Shown: positions 38,691 through 50,830 of the stretch, piece by piece | How the letters are laid out: each line of letters opens with the position of its first letter | Position numbering within the stretch: position 1 is the stretch's first letter | Assembly (NCBI GenBank): GCA_025024175.1 | Contig: QCXZ01000086.1 | Location: 25,200,245 to 25,264,244 of the forward strand | Direction: 5' to 3' | DNA: 64,000 nt | DNA from: Rhyzopertha dominica | Taxonomy: Eukaryota; Arthropoda; Insecta; Coleoptera; Bostrichidae | Notes under the pieces: generated by a model | What the model was told of the DNA's origin: nothing | What the model saw: only the letters and a program-made list of their open reading frames with translations | The model's database searches: none | Made by a program: the position numbers and the translations under genes

Positions 38691-41189
38691 TGACTGACAT
38701 CTGTTAAACAAATTGTGGTTATTAAATTTAAAATACCTAAACTGTACCAAACAGAACACATATACTAAGGTTTTTTCAGTAACAAGAGAGCTGTTTTAGA
38801 TTTCCTACGTGCCGCAGGTGTGTACAAGGGACACTGCTAAAATTTACAAAATTGCCAGCATTATGCGATTGTGATATTATTAAAGTTTGATTTAAAACCG
38901 AGCAGAAGAAGACCGACATTTGATGACAATTTTTGCGAAGGGCATCCACAACATCTGTTGCGAAAAATATCGAAGCTGAGCGTGAAATCATTTTATCAGA
39001 TCAACAAGTGACACTGAGATAGAGTTGTCCTTAGACATTGTGGTGAACCAAATACATAAGATTTTGCATGTTAGAAAGACAGGTAAGTGTCAACTGGTGC
39101 AAGAAAATGTAAAAAATTTAGCAGTGCCCCTTATATGATCATACAAAAAATTGAAAAAACATACATTATATTACACACATTAAGCATAGTATAAAAATAG
39201 TTGAAAGCTGTAATATAGGGGTTTTAGATCCACCACTTACCAAAACCTAACTACACTACATCATGCAATTAAAAAACATGCGCTTGTAAATATATTAAAA
39301 AAAAATGCAACCACACCATGCACCTAAAAACTGAAAATAAATCACCTCTCCTAAGGGTATATGGCGCCGCAGTTGGAGGTACTTGTAAACTCTGTATTAA
39401 TGCACTAATATATGGAAGTACACCTGAACGATAGATGGAACTGGCCATANCAAAGCCTGGAGGAACCGCACTGATGCCCTGCATGGGTTGTTGGACACCT
39501 GGGCCTGGCATTGGTGTGGGGGGCAGATGACCGTAAAAGCCTGGTGGTGGGTTAGAGGCGTAACTTTGCCCAAAGCCTGGTGGCAACGGAACGTGCACGT
39601 GTTGTTGCTTGAGATTTGGTGGCGGACTGTACACGGCGAAGCCCTACACAGGACACTTTTGAATGGTCACCCTTCCAAATGCCCGCCGAGTGACTTACCG
39701 GTGGTGGCGGTGTATCAGGTTTTGCAACAACAACAGAATGTCGAGCTGGAAAAAATAGTTTTGCGTCTTCGGGAGTCCACCTGAAAGCTTCTTCCAAGGG
39801 AAGCAGCCCCGGAATGGTGGGTGCTGGTGTACGTGATGGTGGTAGTGGTGGTAGTGGTGGGGGTATGGTTGGAAGCGTTAGTGTACCTGTAAATATTGTT
39901 GCCAAAACAAGTACAGACTGTTTGTTCATCAAACGGTGTAGAACAGCAGTCTCAAACTCTAGCAAGGATGTAAGCCCGAGTCAGCTTTTAATATCTATGT
40001 TCCCAAGTGAGATATTGAGGAAAAAAATGGTATAAAAATTGCAATCGTAATTTTAATGTTCATTGTAAACCTCTCCTTTCTGGTGAGGGGGAATGTGATT
40101 TTTACATCGTGCACAGGAGTTCAAGTGCGTTTGTCCGAGAAAGGATGAATTACTACAGTTTTGTTTGAAATAATTACTTGTGTTAAACAAATCGAGGAAT
40201 AATTTTAATTACTAGTAAACGCTGACTGCCATTCATACAAAGACACAAACGTCATAAAAGGTTAAATGCATCGCATCTAGATTCTCAGCTGACATCAGAC
40301 GATGAACAATAGGCACCATCTAGCTCCAGTGTGTGCGTATTGTGTAGGATACAATCACTTGGCATACGATATTGGAATTCAGATTATATTACAATTATCA
40401 ATAAACTTAAGGAATAAGTAAATAAGATTCATATTCCTATTTTTTTAATTCTTTATTTCCAGTTGTGGCCATTATTATTATCATTACAAGAGAAAGACAG
40501 TGGTAAAACCTTCTTTATTGTTCTTTAAGTCATTTACAAAGTCTGCTTTCTTACTGTTAGTAACAAGAAGAAGAATGTAATTTGATAATAAAATAATTTG
40601 GCAATAAAACAACATATGTTCTGTGTTAAATATGCCACAAAAAATTGGATAAAAATAAGAATAGCTGCTAATTTGTAGCATTCTGTATAATTTATGTGAA
40701 CATGTTATTTTAAAATAAAAGATTTCTCTACGCTTCGACTTAAGTGTATCACAAATTTCTAAATGCACTCACCCTATATAAAAGCAGATATTGTGTACCC
40801 TTATCATTACTTAATATTAATTTTGTTTTATTTTCGGTAGGTTTATGCAGCTTAGTTATTAATTTGTTTTGAAGGCAGGATTGTTGTATTTTGTAATTTG
40901 TATTTATTACTATTTACCTATTTACAATAAAGCAACTTTAAATTTATTGCATGTTTTGTGTACCTCCACATAATATCTTGATGGGTTGCAGGGTAGCTTC
41001 TGTAAGGCAGTCCACACGCTAATAACAGGCGGGTGGTACAGACAGTATAAGACGCTTGGGATATAATATTGTGCGCTTTGGACATTTTTTCGCCCTCTTT
41101 ACTAAGGATCATACACTACAGTTATGGCGCAATGCGGTGCATTTACAATGGGCATCTTTCTTAATAATGTTTCTGTACAATTCGTTGAT

Positions 41190-41508
41190 ATACAGGGTGT
41201 TTCAAAATTCGATGTCATAAATTTGGGTGCATGCTCCTAAAGTGAAATTATGGCAAACAGTTTATATAAACATGGGTCCGAAAAGCTTCGTTTATGATAT
41301 ACAGGGTGTTGAAAGTACAATTTTTTTTTTAATTTTTGAGAAAACCGTTTTTTCCAAACTTTGCAGTTGTTTGAAGAATGTGACAATGTGGGAGAGGCGG
41401 CGGGGTTTTTTAACTAAAAAAAAGCTCTTATTTCATGTCGCTAAAATGAGTCAGTTTTGAGCAAATCAACATGCACATGAATTTATGAATTTTNAAACAC
41501 TCTGTATA
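41190..41508. mobile_element. small inverted-repeat element in MARF1-B intron
   Basis: TACAGGGTGTTTCAAAATTC at the left (from about 41191) faces its reverse complement with one mismatch and one N at the right (ending TGTA near 41507), about 317 bp in all. A second TACAGGGTGTT occurs inside at 41300, so it may be two nested or tandem insertions. Unit A has no such block at the homologous position. No coding capacity. Confidence 0.55.
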
Positions 41509-42851
41509 TTATATAACAAATCGGACAGTGTGCGACAGTTTAAGCAACTTACCGTGTGTAAGGGTCCTGGCAGATATTCTTTGGCTGTCTGTATCACCCT
41601 TGAGCACGAATAGCCATTGGAATTCATTAATGAACTCCGTGAGGGAGAGAGGCAGTTCCAAGTCTACCTTATAGTGTTTTCTGTAAGCTTCACCCAGGCC
41701 AACAAACGGAATCTGCCCGCCATTTTCAATCAGGAGATGATAGATTTCAGTCGCAACCCTGTACAAGGGCGTCAACAGTACATAACTCTCGGGAGCAGTC
41801 GTTACAATCTGGAAACATGCTGATGATTTGAGAAAACTTCAGAATAAATTCTATTACCATCACTGCATGGGGGATTTTGTTCAAATTAGCTATCATGAGA
41901 TATTTGTTGTAGCGCGCCATATATTGTATGGCCAAATCTGATAGTTTTTTCTCGTATGGATGTTCATTTAATAAATGCCATACATTAATCATAAAGGTAG
42001 ACAGAAGTTCCTTCTGACTCACTGAAACTAGAGGGCCCAGCGAAGAAGGGCGCACCTAAAAAAATTAGCTTTAATTTGAGATTAATCCTGTGTTCAAGCA
42101 ATCACCTCAACAAAATCATCCAGTTTCTCTAGCAGCTCTTCTATAGTATTACAAGTGTACATTTGCGGTTCCAAAGGAAAACCGATTCCTAATAGGTATC
42201 TTTGTGCTAGCTCATCAACTCTGATGAAAGGGACAACTTCATCCCTTTCAATAAGAGTTTGGAGCTGCAAACCCAGTACTCTAAGAGAATGTTGGAGCGT
42301 CAGACGCACCTGACGCTCCCCACGTGGTGGATCATAGATCTAAAAATTTTTCACAATAACGTATTAAGAGTTCTTACATGATAAAATCGAACAGTGCAGA
42401 TTAGAAAAGGCATAGACGCGTGGTTCAAGGTTCAAGGTAGAAGAGCTACTTGAAAAAACGTGGCCTTGTGAAATAACTGATTTTAAATGTGTTAGATAAC
42501 AAAATTAATGAAAGTTAACATACAGTGTAAAAACGCCTCATTTTCTCTTCACAGGAGAATACAAATCGATCACTTTTCACTACGTGTATAGGAAAACAGA
42601 AAATGGCGAGCACTACGACGAGAAGCACACAGGATGACGGGTAATGCAGGTGGTGCGCAGACGCTGTACGCTGCCGTGACCTCGCTACTGACTCCCTATT
42701 GGTAGTTACGAACCCCCCTCGTATAAGCCGTTAGAACCGTTAAAGTTTCGTAATATCGCAAAAACGATCTTTAAACTTTTTTCATCCACGAATAAATTCG
42801 TTGCAGGGTGGCCAACAACAACACAGTGCGAAATTTTATCAGACTGCACTA

Positions 42852-43562
42852 CAGTGATGGTAACTTGAGGGAAATTTCCCCACATGTAGGGAAATCTCTT
42901 GCTGATTTTAAACTGTGAGGGAAACGGGAGGGAAATTTAAAAAACTGTATAATGTAGGGAAATTCTGAATTTAACATTTTTTGATACATGGCATTACATT
43001 TGTTTAAAACTTGAATTTATTGCCAATGCGCGAATAGCAGTTGTTTAACTGTAACTTGACGGATGCTGTTACATAGCGTTTGAAGCTTGAAATATGTTGT
43101 CCCTAGATTGAGGAACAGTATTACACTAGACAAGAACAAGATATGCAATTTGCAATCAAGGTTGACAGACAAGTTTAACATTGTTGCTGGCTATTGGAAA
43201 GTTTTAGTTTAAGTGTTAAATTTTCAGAATGCCGCATGATGATATTATTTAAAAAAAGTTAAATATAGTGTTAAGTAACATAAAAATTGCTCGGGTATTT
43301 ATTTTACTTAGATACCCAATCACAGTTTGCGGGTTGATTGGCGTTAAGCAAAATGTTTGAGGGCTTTGTCATTTATTTATTTTAGAATGTTTTAATTAAT
43401 ACATAGTGAAAAACTTAAACATGTACAATGAAAAAAATTGAAAATACAAGTAAAACTGCATTGTAGGGGAAAAAGAGGGAAAATTTCAAGTTAGAGCGGG
43501 AAATTGTAGGGCGATTTTATATTATATAGTGGGAATTGCAGTTNTAAAGGTTACCATCACTG
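42852..43562. mobile_element. non-autonomous hAT-like transposon with 8-bp target duplication
   Basis: 711 bp bounded by CAGTGATGGTAAC and its inverted copy GTTACCATCACTG. It is flanked by perfect 8-bp direct repeats CTGCACTA at 42844-42851 and 43563-43570. The homologous stretch of unit A (around 32.48 kb) runs straight through without the insert, so it is a confirmed insertion. The CAG.G terminus plus an 8-bp duplication is the hAT signature. Repeated AGGGAAAT-type motifs sit near both ends, like hAT subterminal repeats. There is no transposase ORF. Confidence 0.88.
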
Positions 43563-45445
43563 CTGCACTATGTTGTTCTTAATATCCTATGTGTAGAATC
43601 AGTTCTAGTCGCTCTTTAGAAATTTTGGAAAAAAGTCACGAATATTATTGTTAAGCACAAGACATAAACACTTTGTAACTGATGAAGAATCAGCTGCGAC
43701 TGCTATCTTTAAACTCTAACTCTTTATTCTCACGAGGGGAATATTCTCCAGTTAAATCTAGCCAGACATTTCACAAAGCCACTTTAACTTCTACTGAAGA
43801 TGGCTAAATTAGTGTGAAGGTTTTTCATAAACCACACTCAACTCTTATTTTATTTATTATAGCAATAAGTGGAGACAGCCATTAAATAAAATAAATCTCC
43901 AAAATAGTTAATTAAATTTAAAAATATAACACACAGAAGTTTCATTACTATTTAGCTCTTCTACTACCTTTACCACAGCAATAAATAATACATCCTAAAG
44001 TATTATTATTGACATAAAAACTTACCTCAACAACATCATCGATCGCTTCGAAGAGCTCCACCAAGCGAGTGAATCCGTAATCGGATACCTTGCACTGAAT
44101 TCCAAAAAAACGATGATACGCTGGAATAAATTTATTGAAGGCGATCGTAAACCGTGGCAGCTGCCGCAAGAACGCGACTACATCAGAGGCGAACTGTTTT
44201 GTTTTGATCACCTCCTCGGGTGTTCGGTCCTTCTTGGGAATCTGTATGGTGGTTACTCCATCGGATGTGTTAATTGCAACTGTGTTTAATGGCAGCTGTT
44301 CCAAAAGATCATTAAGGCTGCACATGCCATACTCGGTGGGGTTGAAGGGTCTTTGCAATATCTCTTCATATAGAACTGGGAATTGGCTCAATTCCAATGG
44401 TTGGTATTGCTGTGCTCTCATAATCTTGCCCAGATCAAACTGGAAGCGGGCGCATTTGAGCTGTATGTGCCAAAGTTACTAAGCGGTGATCACCAAAACC
44501 CACAACCTACAAGCAGAGCAAGCTTAAAGGGAAAAAAGGTTTCAGGAGCAATATTGCAAATCGGTCTTGAATGAGGCAGCTTTAGGTGGCCAAATGCTAT
44601 AATGCTTATGTTAATATGTAAATTGTATTTTGTGTAGCTATTATTTTTATAAAACTGTCTGGGCAGGATAAAAGCACTCACCTGTACAACATGTGGAATA
44701 GCATCTAGCATCTGTTGCAATCTATTGAAACCATAATCAACTACCTTGCAGTGTTTGCCAAAAAGGTGGTGATACGACGGAATGAATCTGGTATAAATAA
44801 TGATGCAACGTTCGGCAGTCCTCAACAGCTCGACTAGTTCTTTACACAAGGCTATTATCTTCGTCCGCAGTGATGGCACGATTGATTTCAGGATGCTTTC
44901 CTCATCAAGCTCTTGCTTTTTCCAATTGCTGTTGATTTGCTTCACCATCTTTGTATTGCTTTCATGGATAATGGTGACAGTGCTGATGCAGCTCAAGAGA
45001 TGTTCCAGTGGGACTCCACTGTTATCTATTGGCAAAGGTTCACCAAATGTCATCTCATAGCAGGTTGGAAAGCTGCAATATGAGACGCAATAAAAGAATT
45101 GAAAAGAATAGGGGAGAATTTACCTTGAAAGGTACATTGCACCATGGTGACATGAAAGCAGAATGTCAGTCTTAGTCTGCAGTTCGTGCAGCAACATATT
45201 CACAAAGACCACTGGAACATTTTCCCCATGCTCTCCCCACCCATGAGTGCTGGCAGGGTCAGGGCAATGTATAGGACAATGCATATTGGACAGGCTTCCT
45301 TTAACAACTGCTTCCTTTACGCCTTCTATGAGAGAAATGAAATTGAATAATTAGTTATATCACAAATGTTTTTGTATACATGTGATATGGATATGCTGCA
45401 GTGATAATGGGATTCAAGCAAGTTAAGCAGGTGAAATAGAGGTAT

Positions 45446-45593
45446 AGGGCCTGTTCCTATTCTCTTTGTTAAATTTGACATTAGCTAAAATCAACCCAGT
45501 AACCATGACAACACCTTAAATTGGCGCATGTGATTGGTCTAGATTTTAAAAACAGAGTTGATTTTAGCTTACAATACAGAAGAGAAACCGGCC
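45446..45593. mobile_element. Tourist-like MITE inserted in the first-LOTUS exon of MARF1-B
   Basis: 148 bp starting AGGGCCTGTTCCTATTC and ending AGAAACCGGCC, flanked by TAT on both sides (45443-45445 and 45594-45596). The arms share AGCTAAAATCAAC as a perfect 13-bp inverted repeat plus weaker outer pairing. Unit A lacks it, and the exon length difference agrees exactly: 148 + 3 - 13 = +138. The terminus and 3-bp target duplication suggest PIF/Harbinger (Tourist). The insertion interrupts coding sequence just after the KGKS-equivalent codons. Confidence 0.75.
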
Positions 45594-46839
45594 TATTGAC
45601 TTTCCTTTTGCCTCCTAAAATTTAATTTTCAAAAATTTCCCTTGCAGTGCTTTTGTCAAATTGCCTCACCTGTAGCAGAGAAATTATCATCAGTCTAATC
45701 TGGTCAATATTACAAACCTGAGGGTAAGAGATTGTGATACCCTTTGTAGCAAGGCGCTTCCTGCTGGCTACCAACTTTAACAATTAAAATAGTATCAGAG
45801 CAGTGTTCAATTTTTAAATCCAAAATCTGACAGTGTCAACAATTTTAGTGTACGAAAACATACTTTAATGTCATCTTACCATGCTATATTTAGGCAATTT
45901 ATCAATTAACATTTCACATAATTCCTTGGTTGACCTAAAGACATCTAAGTCAGAAATAATTAGATTAACAGCTGACGAGGAACCTCCTGTAAAAGTGGCT
46001 AGTTTGGAAATAACTCCGCATATATCATAAATTACATGGCAACTTAATTCATATTTTAAAACATTCACGGCAAAAAGTTATGATGAACATTTTCAACCTG
46101 TACTTGCATTGTCTAAAGCCTATTAGAAGATTGAAGCAATCAACAGCATACACGCTGTCCAAGAAAAAAACTTTATAATAATAAATAAACCTTGTAGATA
46201 GATTATTCAATTACTGAATCGTTTTAAATTGCTTCAAGCCTTTTAATGTGTTCCAAGCCCTTTTGGAATGCTCAAATGCTATATTTGAAGCGTTTTAATT
46301 TTTTGTAGTATGCTTCAATTGGTAATTTCAATCAAATTAGAAAGCAAAAAAAGCTATTTGGATGGCAAGCCTACTTAATCTAGATCTTTTGAAAGCCTGG
46401 AATAAATTAAATATTATTTATTATTGTGATATACATAGTTCAGTAACAGTAAATGCAGTTTTGACAGTTTAATACATGGAGGACAGATTTAGGCGATGCA
46501 TTGAATAATAATAATAATAATAATAATAAATCGTTTTATTCAGCTGCTATTACATAGTGTTACATGAAAAGAAAAATGATAATTAGTAAAATTCTAATTA
46601 ATACATAATAATTACGTTATTGATGATGATAGATAGGAGACTGAAAAGGAGAAATAGTCACTACTTGTGAAACTGACGTTACACAAGACAATGGTCTTCC
46701 CTACCCCCTTACTACTGATTACAGAGAAAAAAAATGTATTGTAACGCAGATGACGAACTTTTTTCTTTTCCTTTAGGATGGCACTTAGCAAGAAGGTTAC
46801 AGAAGTTTTACAATAAAAATATATAAAAGAGAAATTTAA

Positions 46840-47901
46840 TTAAATTAAGAAACTAAAATTAAATAATGATTTCTGAATAAGTGANTTTAATATTAACTTG
46901 AAGGTGCTTAGACTACATGCAGTGATCAGATCAAAAACCATATTCAATACCTTAGAGACTATGTAGGAGAAAGATCGTTTAAACATTGTAGTTCGATGTT
47001 GTGGTATTGTAGCTACATTGATTTGCCTTACATTTAAAGAGTGTATTTCCTGCCTGAAGACTATTTTTTTGAAAAGGTACTCAGGTTGTTTAGTGCGAAT
47101 TAGACTGTAGCACAGTACGCCATAGTGCAGAAATCTATTCTGCACCACAGACGGCCACCCCAAATTATTTTTATATGCGGTAATTGAAGTGTTTTTCTTC
47201 AAATTATAAATCAGTCTAATACATGAATTTTGTATTCTTTGAAGTCTCTTATTATTATATTTTGTAAGGCACGGACCGTACACAGTACTGCAGAAGTTTA
47301 GGTGCGACATAACAAATAACTGACAAAGCTTAATTTTCATGCGCTGACTTAACAGATGAGAATGATGATAAATTACTTTTAAATTAGAAAAAGAAGATTT
47401 AATAACCTTATTGACTTGTGTATCAAAACATAAATCACTATCAAGATACACTCCTAGATTTTTACATGTGGTAACCAGTTGTAGATTTTCACCATCTATT
47501 TTTACATTTATTAAATGACTAAAGTCACGTTTTAAATGGCGCGGACCAAAAAGCATAATTTGAGATTTAGATGGGTTCAGAGTTAACCAATAGTTATTAG
47601 CTACGTGGGAGAGAGATTCCAAATCTTGATTTATTCTGTTATTTGCCATCTGTACCTCCGTATGATAGTAGGATAAATAAATTTGAGTATCGTCCGCATA
47701 GAAGTGACTGGCACAATACTTTAGTGAATTTTTAAACTGAGAAGTATAAATAGCAAACAACAATGGTCCGAGCACAGAGCCTTGTGGAACCCCATTAGTT
47801 ATTTTTAAATTACTGGCGATTAATCCTTTATATACCACTGACTGCTGTTTATTTTGTATGTATGATGACATAAACTGAACTGCTTTATCACTAAAACCTA
47901 T
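46840..47901 (-). pseudogene. LINE reverse transcriptase, C-terminal portion
   Basis: Continuation of the reverse transcriptase after the mariner-like insertion: [17 protein letters not shown], then FYADDTQIY (catalytic YADD box), then the thumb and the RLQRIQNSCIRLIYNLKK segment, ending at a stop at 46840. Removing the insert with one TA of its duplication joins this frame exactly to the N-terminal part, so the LINE frame was open here when it was hit. One N base lies near the end. Confidence 0.88.
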
Positions 47902-47902
47902 A

Positions 47903-50199
47903 CAGGGTGATTTTTTGAAAACTTCACACCTTAAATAACTTTAAATAGAGGAAAAATTTAACATTTTGCAAAAACAGGTAAACTTTTGTTTGCAGGGGGA
48001 CAACTTTTGAGATAAGTTTTTAATGGATAGCGCTTACCCTCTTAGCGGGGTAGATACCCCTTCAAAAATTTTAAATGAAACTACCCATCTTACGATACAT
48101 CATTTAAAAGCTTAGTACACAAGGAGTCTTGCCATGTAATTAGTTTTACTATTTTTTACCCATTGACGGGGTAGTGGGTCAAAAAGTGCATTGTAGCAAG
48201 TGGCTTATAAAATGGAATATTTTGGACTTTTTTTAACAAAATTTATTGTCTCGCAGTTACAATAAAAATTGTCCTTACTTAAGCCTAAAAAAACTTGTTA
48301 AAAAATAATTGTTACACCTAAGCAAAATGCCAAAAATACTTTAAATTTTCTTTCGACATTACTTGATATTGCAACTAGACAGTTTATACTGAATTGGCTA
48401 AATAATTATCTACTTTGTGTTTCCAATTTTTTGTTTCAACTTTTTGGCTACTTCTTTGGCACGACCATCTTTTTGTTCACATTCCTTTTTATAAATCACG
48501 TGAAATTTTAAAGTGAGAGGCCAAGTGATAATGGTTTATTCAACTGCCGAAAGGGTAGAAATAATTTTTATTTACGGTGCTGAGCATAGCTGTGCTCGTG
48601 CGTCAGCAAGGGTGTTTAACGAACGGCACCCCGATAAAAATGTTGACGCTAGGTACATTCTCGATCTCGTGCAGAAATTTCAAGACACTGGATCTGTAGT
48701 AAACAAAAAAAGGGCAGGGAATAGAGTCGTTGATGAAATGGCCCAACTTGAAGTACTTGGTCATTTTGCAATGGATCCAACTAGCTCTTTGCGTAACATT
48801 TCTACAGCCACTGGACTTTCTTATTCATCTGTAAGGAAAGTTACAAAACTGCACAAATTCCATCCCTATAAGCTGAAAACTCTCCAGGAACTCGGCGAAG
48901 ATGACTTCGATAGAAGACTGCAATTTTGCGAAATTATGACAGAAAAGATTATAGTAAATCCAAATCTAATAAAAAATATCTGCTTCAGTGATGAATGCAC
49001 ATTTTTTTTGAACGGCTTTGTAAATAAACATAACGTCAGGTACTGGAGTGACGAAGATCCTTATATTTTGCGAGAAGGTCATACACAAGTTCCTCAGAAG
49101 CTAAACGTCTGGGCTGGAATACTTGGCAACGCAATTGTAGGTCCAATTTCATTGATGGGACGCTAAATGGGGACGTGTATTTAGAATTACTTGATAACGT
49201 TATTGATTCTTTAATCACAGAGCAATTAGAAAACCAACGTGACCCTGAAGGAAATCCAATGTTGGATGAATACGAATTGTTTTACCAACATGATGGAGCC
49301 CCACCGCATTACGCCATTAATGTGCGAAATTGGTTAAATCATAGATTTCCTCTTCACTGGATTGGTAGGCGTGGAACAATTGAATGCCCGTCACGATCAC
49401 CCGATTTGACTGCTTTAGATTTCTTTCTATGGGGTCATTTAAAATCTGTGGTTTACAAAACACAACCTACTAGCCTGGACGATCTGCGAGAAAGAATTAT
49501 TAACGAGTGCAGGAGGATTCCACCTGAAACTTTCCGAAAAGTGCAGCAGGAGTTCGAGAACCGTCTGTATTATTGTATGGAAAGAGGTGGTGCACATTTT
49601 GAGAATCTATTGTAAGGTTTGAATTTCTATGGTTTTGTTCACACTGTTTTTGGAGTTACAAATAAATAATTTTTCTTTTTCGTGGACATGGACTTTCTAA
49701 AAAATTACATGATAAATACTTTAATGTTAATAATAATGTTAAAAGAAAATTTTCAGTATTCTGGGAGTTTTTTTAAGTGTCATATTTTTTACAAGTTGTT
49801 TGTTTAAATTTTGGGTTCTCGTAAAGACAAATTTTATTTCCGCTCTAAAATAAAATACATTTTGTTGAAAAGAGTCCAAAATATTCAATTTAATAAGCAA
49901 CCTGTTTCGTAGGCACTATTAATCTATTACCCCCGTCAATAAGTTAAACGTGGTAAAACTAATTACATGGCCAGACTCTTTGTGAAATAAGCTTTCAAAT
50001 GATGTATCACAAGATGGATAGTTCCATTTAAAATTTTTAAAGGGGTGTCTACCCTGCTCAGAGAGTAAGCGCTATCCATTAAAAACTTATCTCAAAAGTT
50101 GTCCCCCTGCAAACAAAAGTTTACCTGTTTTTGCAAATTTTTAAATTTTTGCTATATTTAAAGTTATTTAAGGTGTGAAGTTTTCAAAAAATCACCCTG
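47903..50199 (+). mobile_element. DD41D mariner-like (IS630-Tc1-mariner) transposon with ~350-bp inverted repeats
   Basis: 2297-bp element inside the LINE. Its ends are CAGGGTGATTTTTTGAAAAC and the exact reverse complement, identical for the first 45 bases and clearly homologous for about 350 bp (47903-48250 and 49853-50199). TATA lies on each side; the original target was TATATA with one TA duplicated, which also restores the LINE reading frame. The element encodes a transposase of the IS630-Tc1-mariner superfamily with one frameshift. Confidence 0.92.
48531..49615 (+). pseudogene. mariner-like transposase, DD41D, single frameshift
   Basis: Two frames cover a full transposase of about 360 residues. 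The N-terminal part (from the ATG at 48531) has a helix-turn-helix-like region (SARVFNERHP, GLSYSSVRKV) and the first catalytic Asp in ICFSDECTFFLNG. The C-terminal part (to the stop at 49615) has YQHDGAPPHYA (second Asp) and SPDLTALDFFLWG (third Asp). I count 41 residues between the second and third Asp, hence DD41D. One missing base in the T run around 49146-49150 (CCAATTTCATTGATGGG) breaks the frame: one more T would give the family-typical FIDGTLNGD reading. No other stop is seen, so the copy died recently or the gap is a sequencing error. Confidence 0.9.
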
Positions 50200-50203
50200 T
50201 ATA

Positions 50204-50830
50204 GTGAAGCATTCCAATTAGCAATCTGTGATTAACACGGTCAAAAGCCTTGGAGAAATCTAACAAGACTAGGGTAGTCAGCATTTTATTATCTGTTGCA
50301 GCTAAAATATCATCAGTAACGCACAATAGAGCTGTCGAACAGCTGTGACCACTCCTAAATCCTGATTGGTTAGAAGGTAAAATATTATGAGATTCCAAGT
50401 GATGCTTAATTTGAAAATACAAAATTTTTTCAAAGACTTTTGAGAGTAATGGTAAAATGCTTATTGGTCGAAGATCTTTTAATTCAGTCGGACAATTACA
50501 TTTAGGCAAAGGAATTACATAAGCTGACTTCCATTGATCCGGAAATACACCCACTTCAATGGAGAAATTTATGAGGTGGGTGATATATTTAATTATTGTC
50601 GGACAACATAATAATAACATTTTAATACCCAATCCATCTACTCCTATAGCCTGTGATTTCACTGATAATAGAGTTTTATAGACGCCATCTTCTGTTGTAA
50701 GTTCAAAATTAAACTCACTCGCACCCGGAATTACTGAGGTAAGGAATATGTTTAGCGTTTCTGTATTAGGACTGTCATTAGTATTTGAAACAGATACAAA
50801 GTAATTGTTAATTGCAGTGATATCCGCCAA
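50204..50830 (-). pseudogene. LINE reverse transcriptase, N-terminal portion
   Basis: The open frame encodes the fingers and first palm motif of a non-LTR reverse transcriptase: RPISILPLLSKVFEKILY, then NQSGFRSGHSCSTALL, then LLDFSKAFDRVNH carrying the first catalytic Asp. The frame stops only because it runs into the mariner-like insertion at 50203. The upstream linker (about 50925-51080, ELRNYTNQAIKREKKAYL and NRFLGRLRDKALNRFN) is in a different frame, so the element was already damaged. Confidence 0.85.

Noticed and set aside
38119..38697. 192-codon repetitive plus-strand frame and a second 189-codon minus frame over the minisatellite.
   Set aside because: Shadows of the 33-bp coding repeat; only the AGPSGVRN frame connects through splice sites to MARF1 in both copies.
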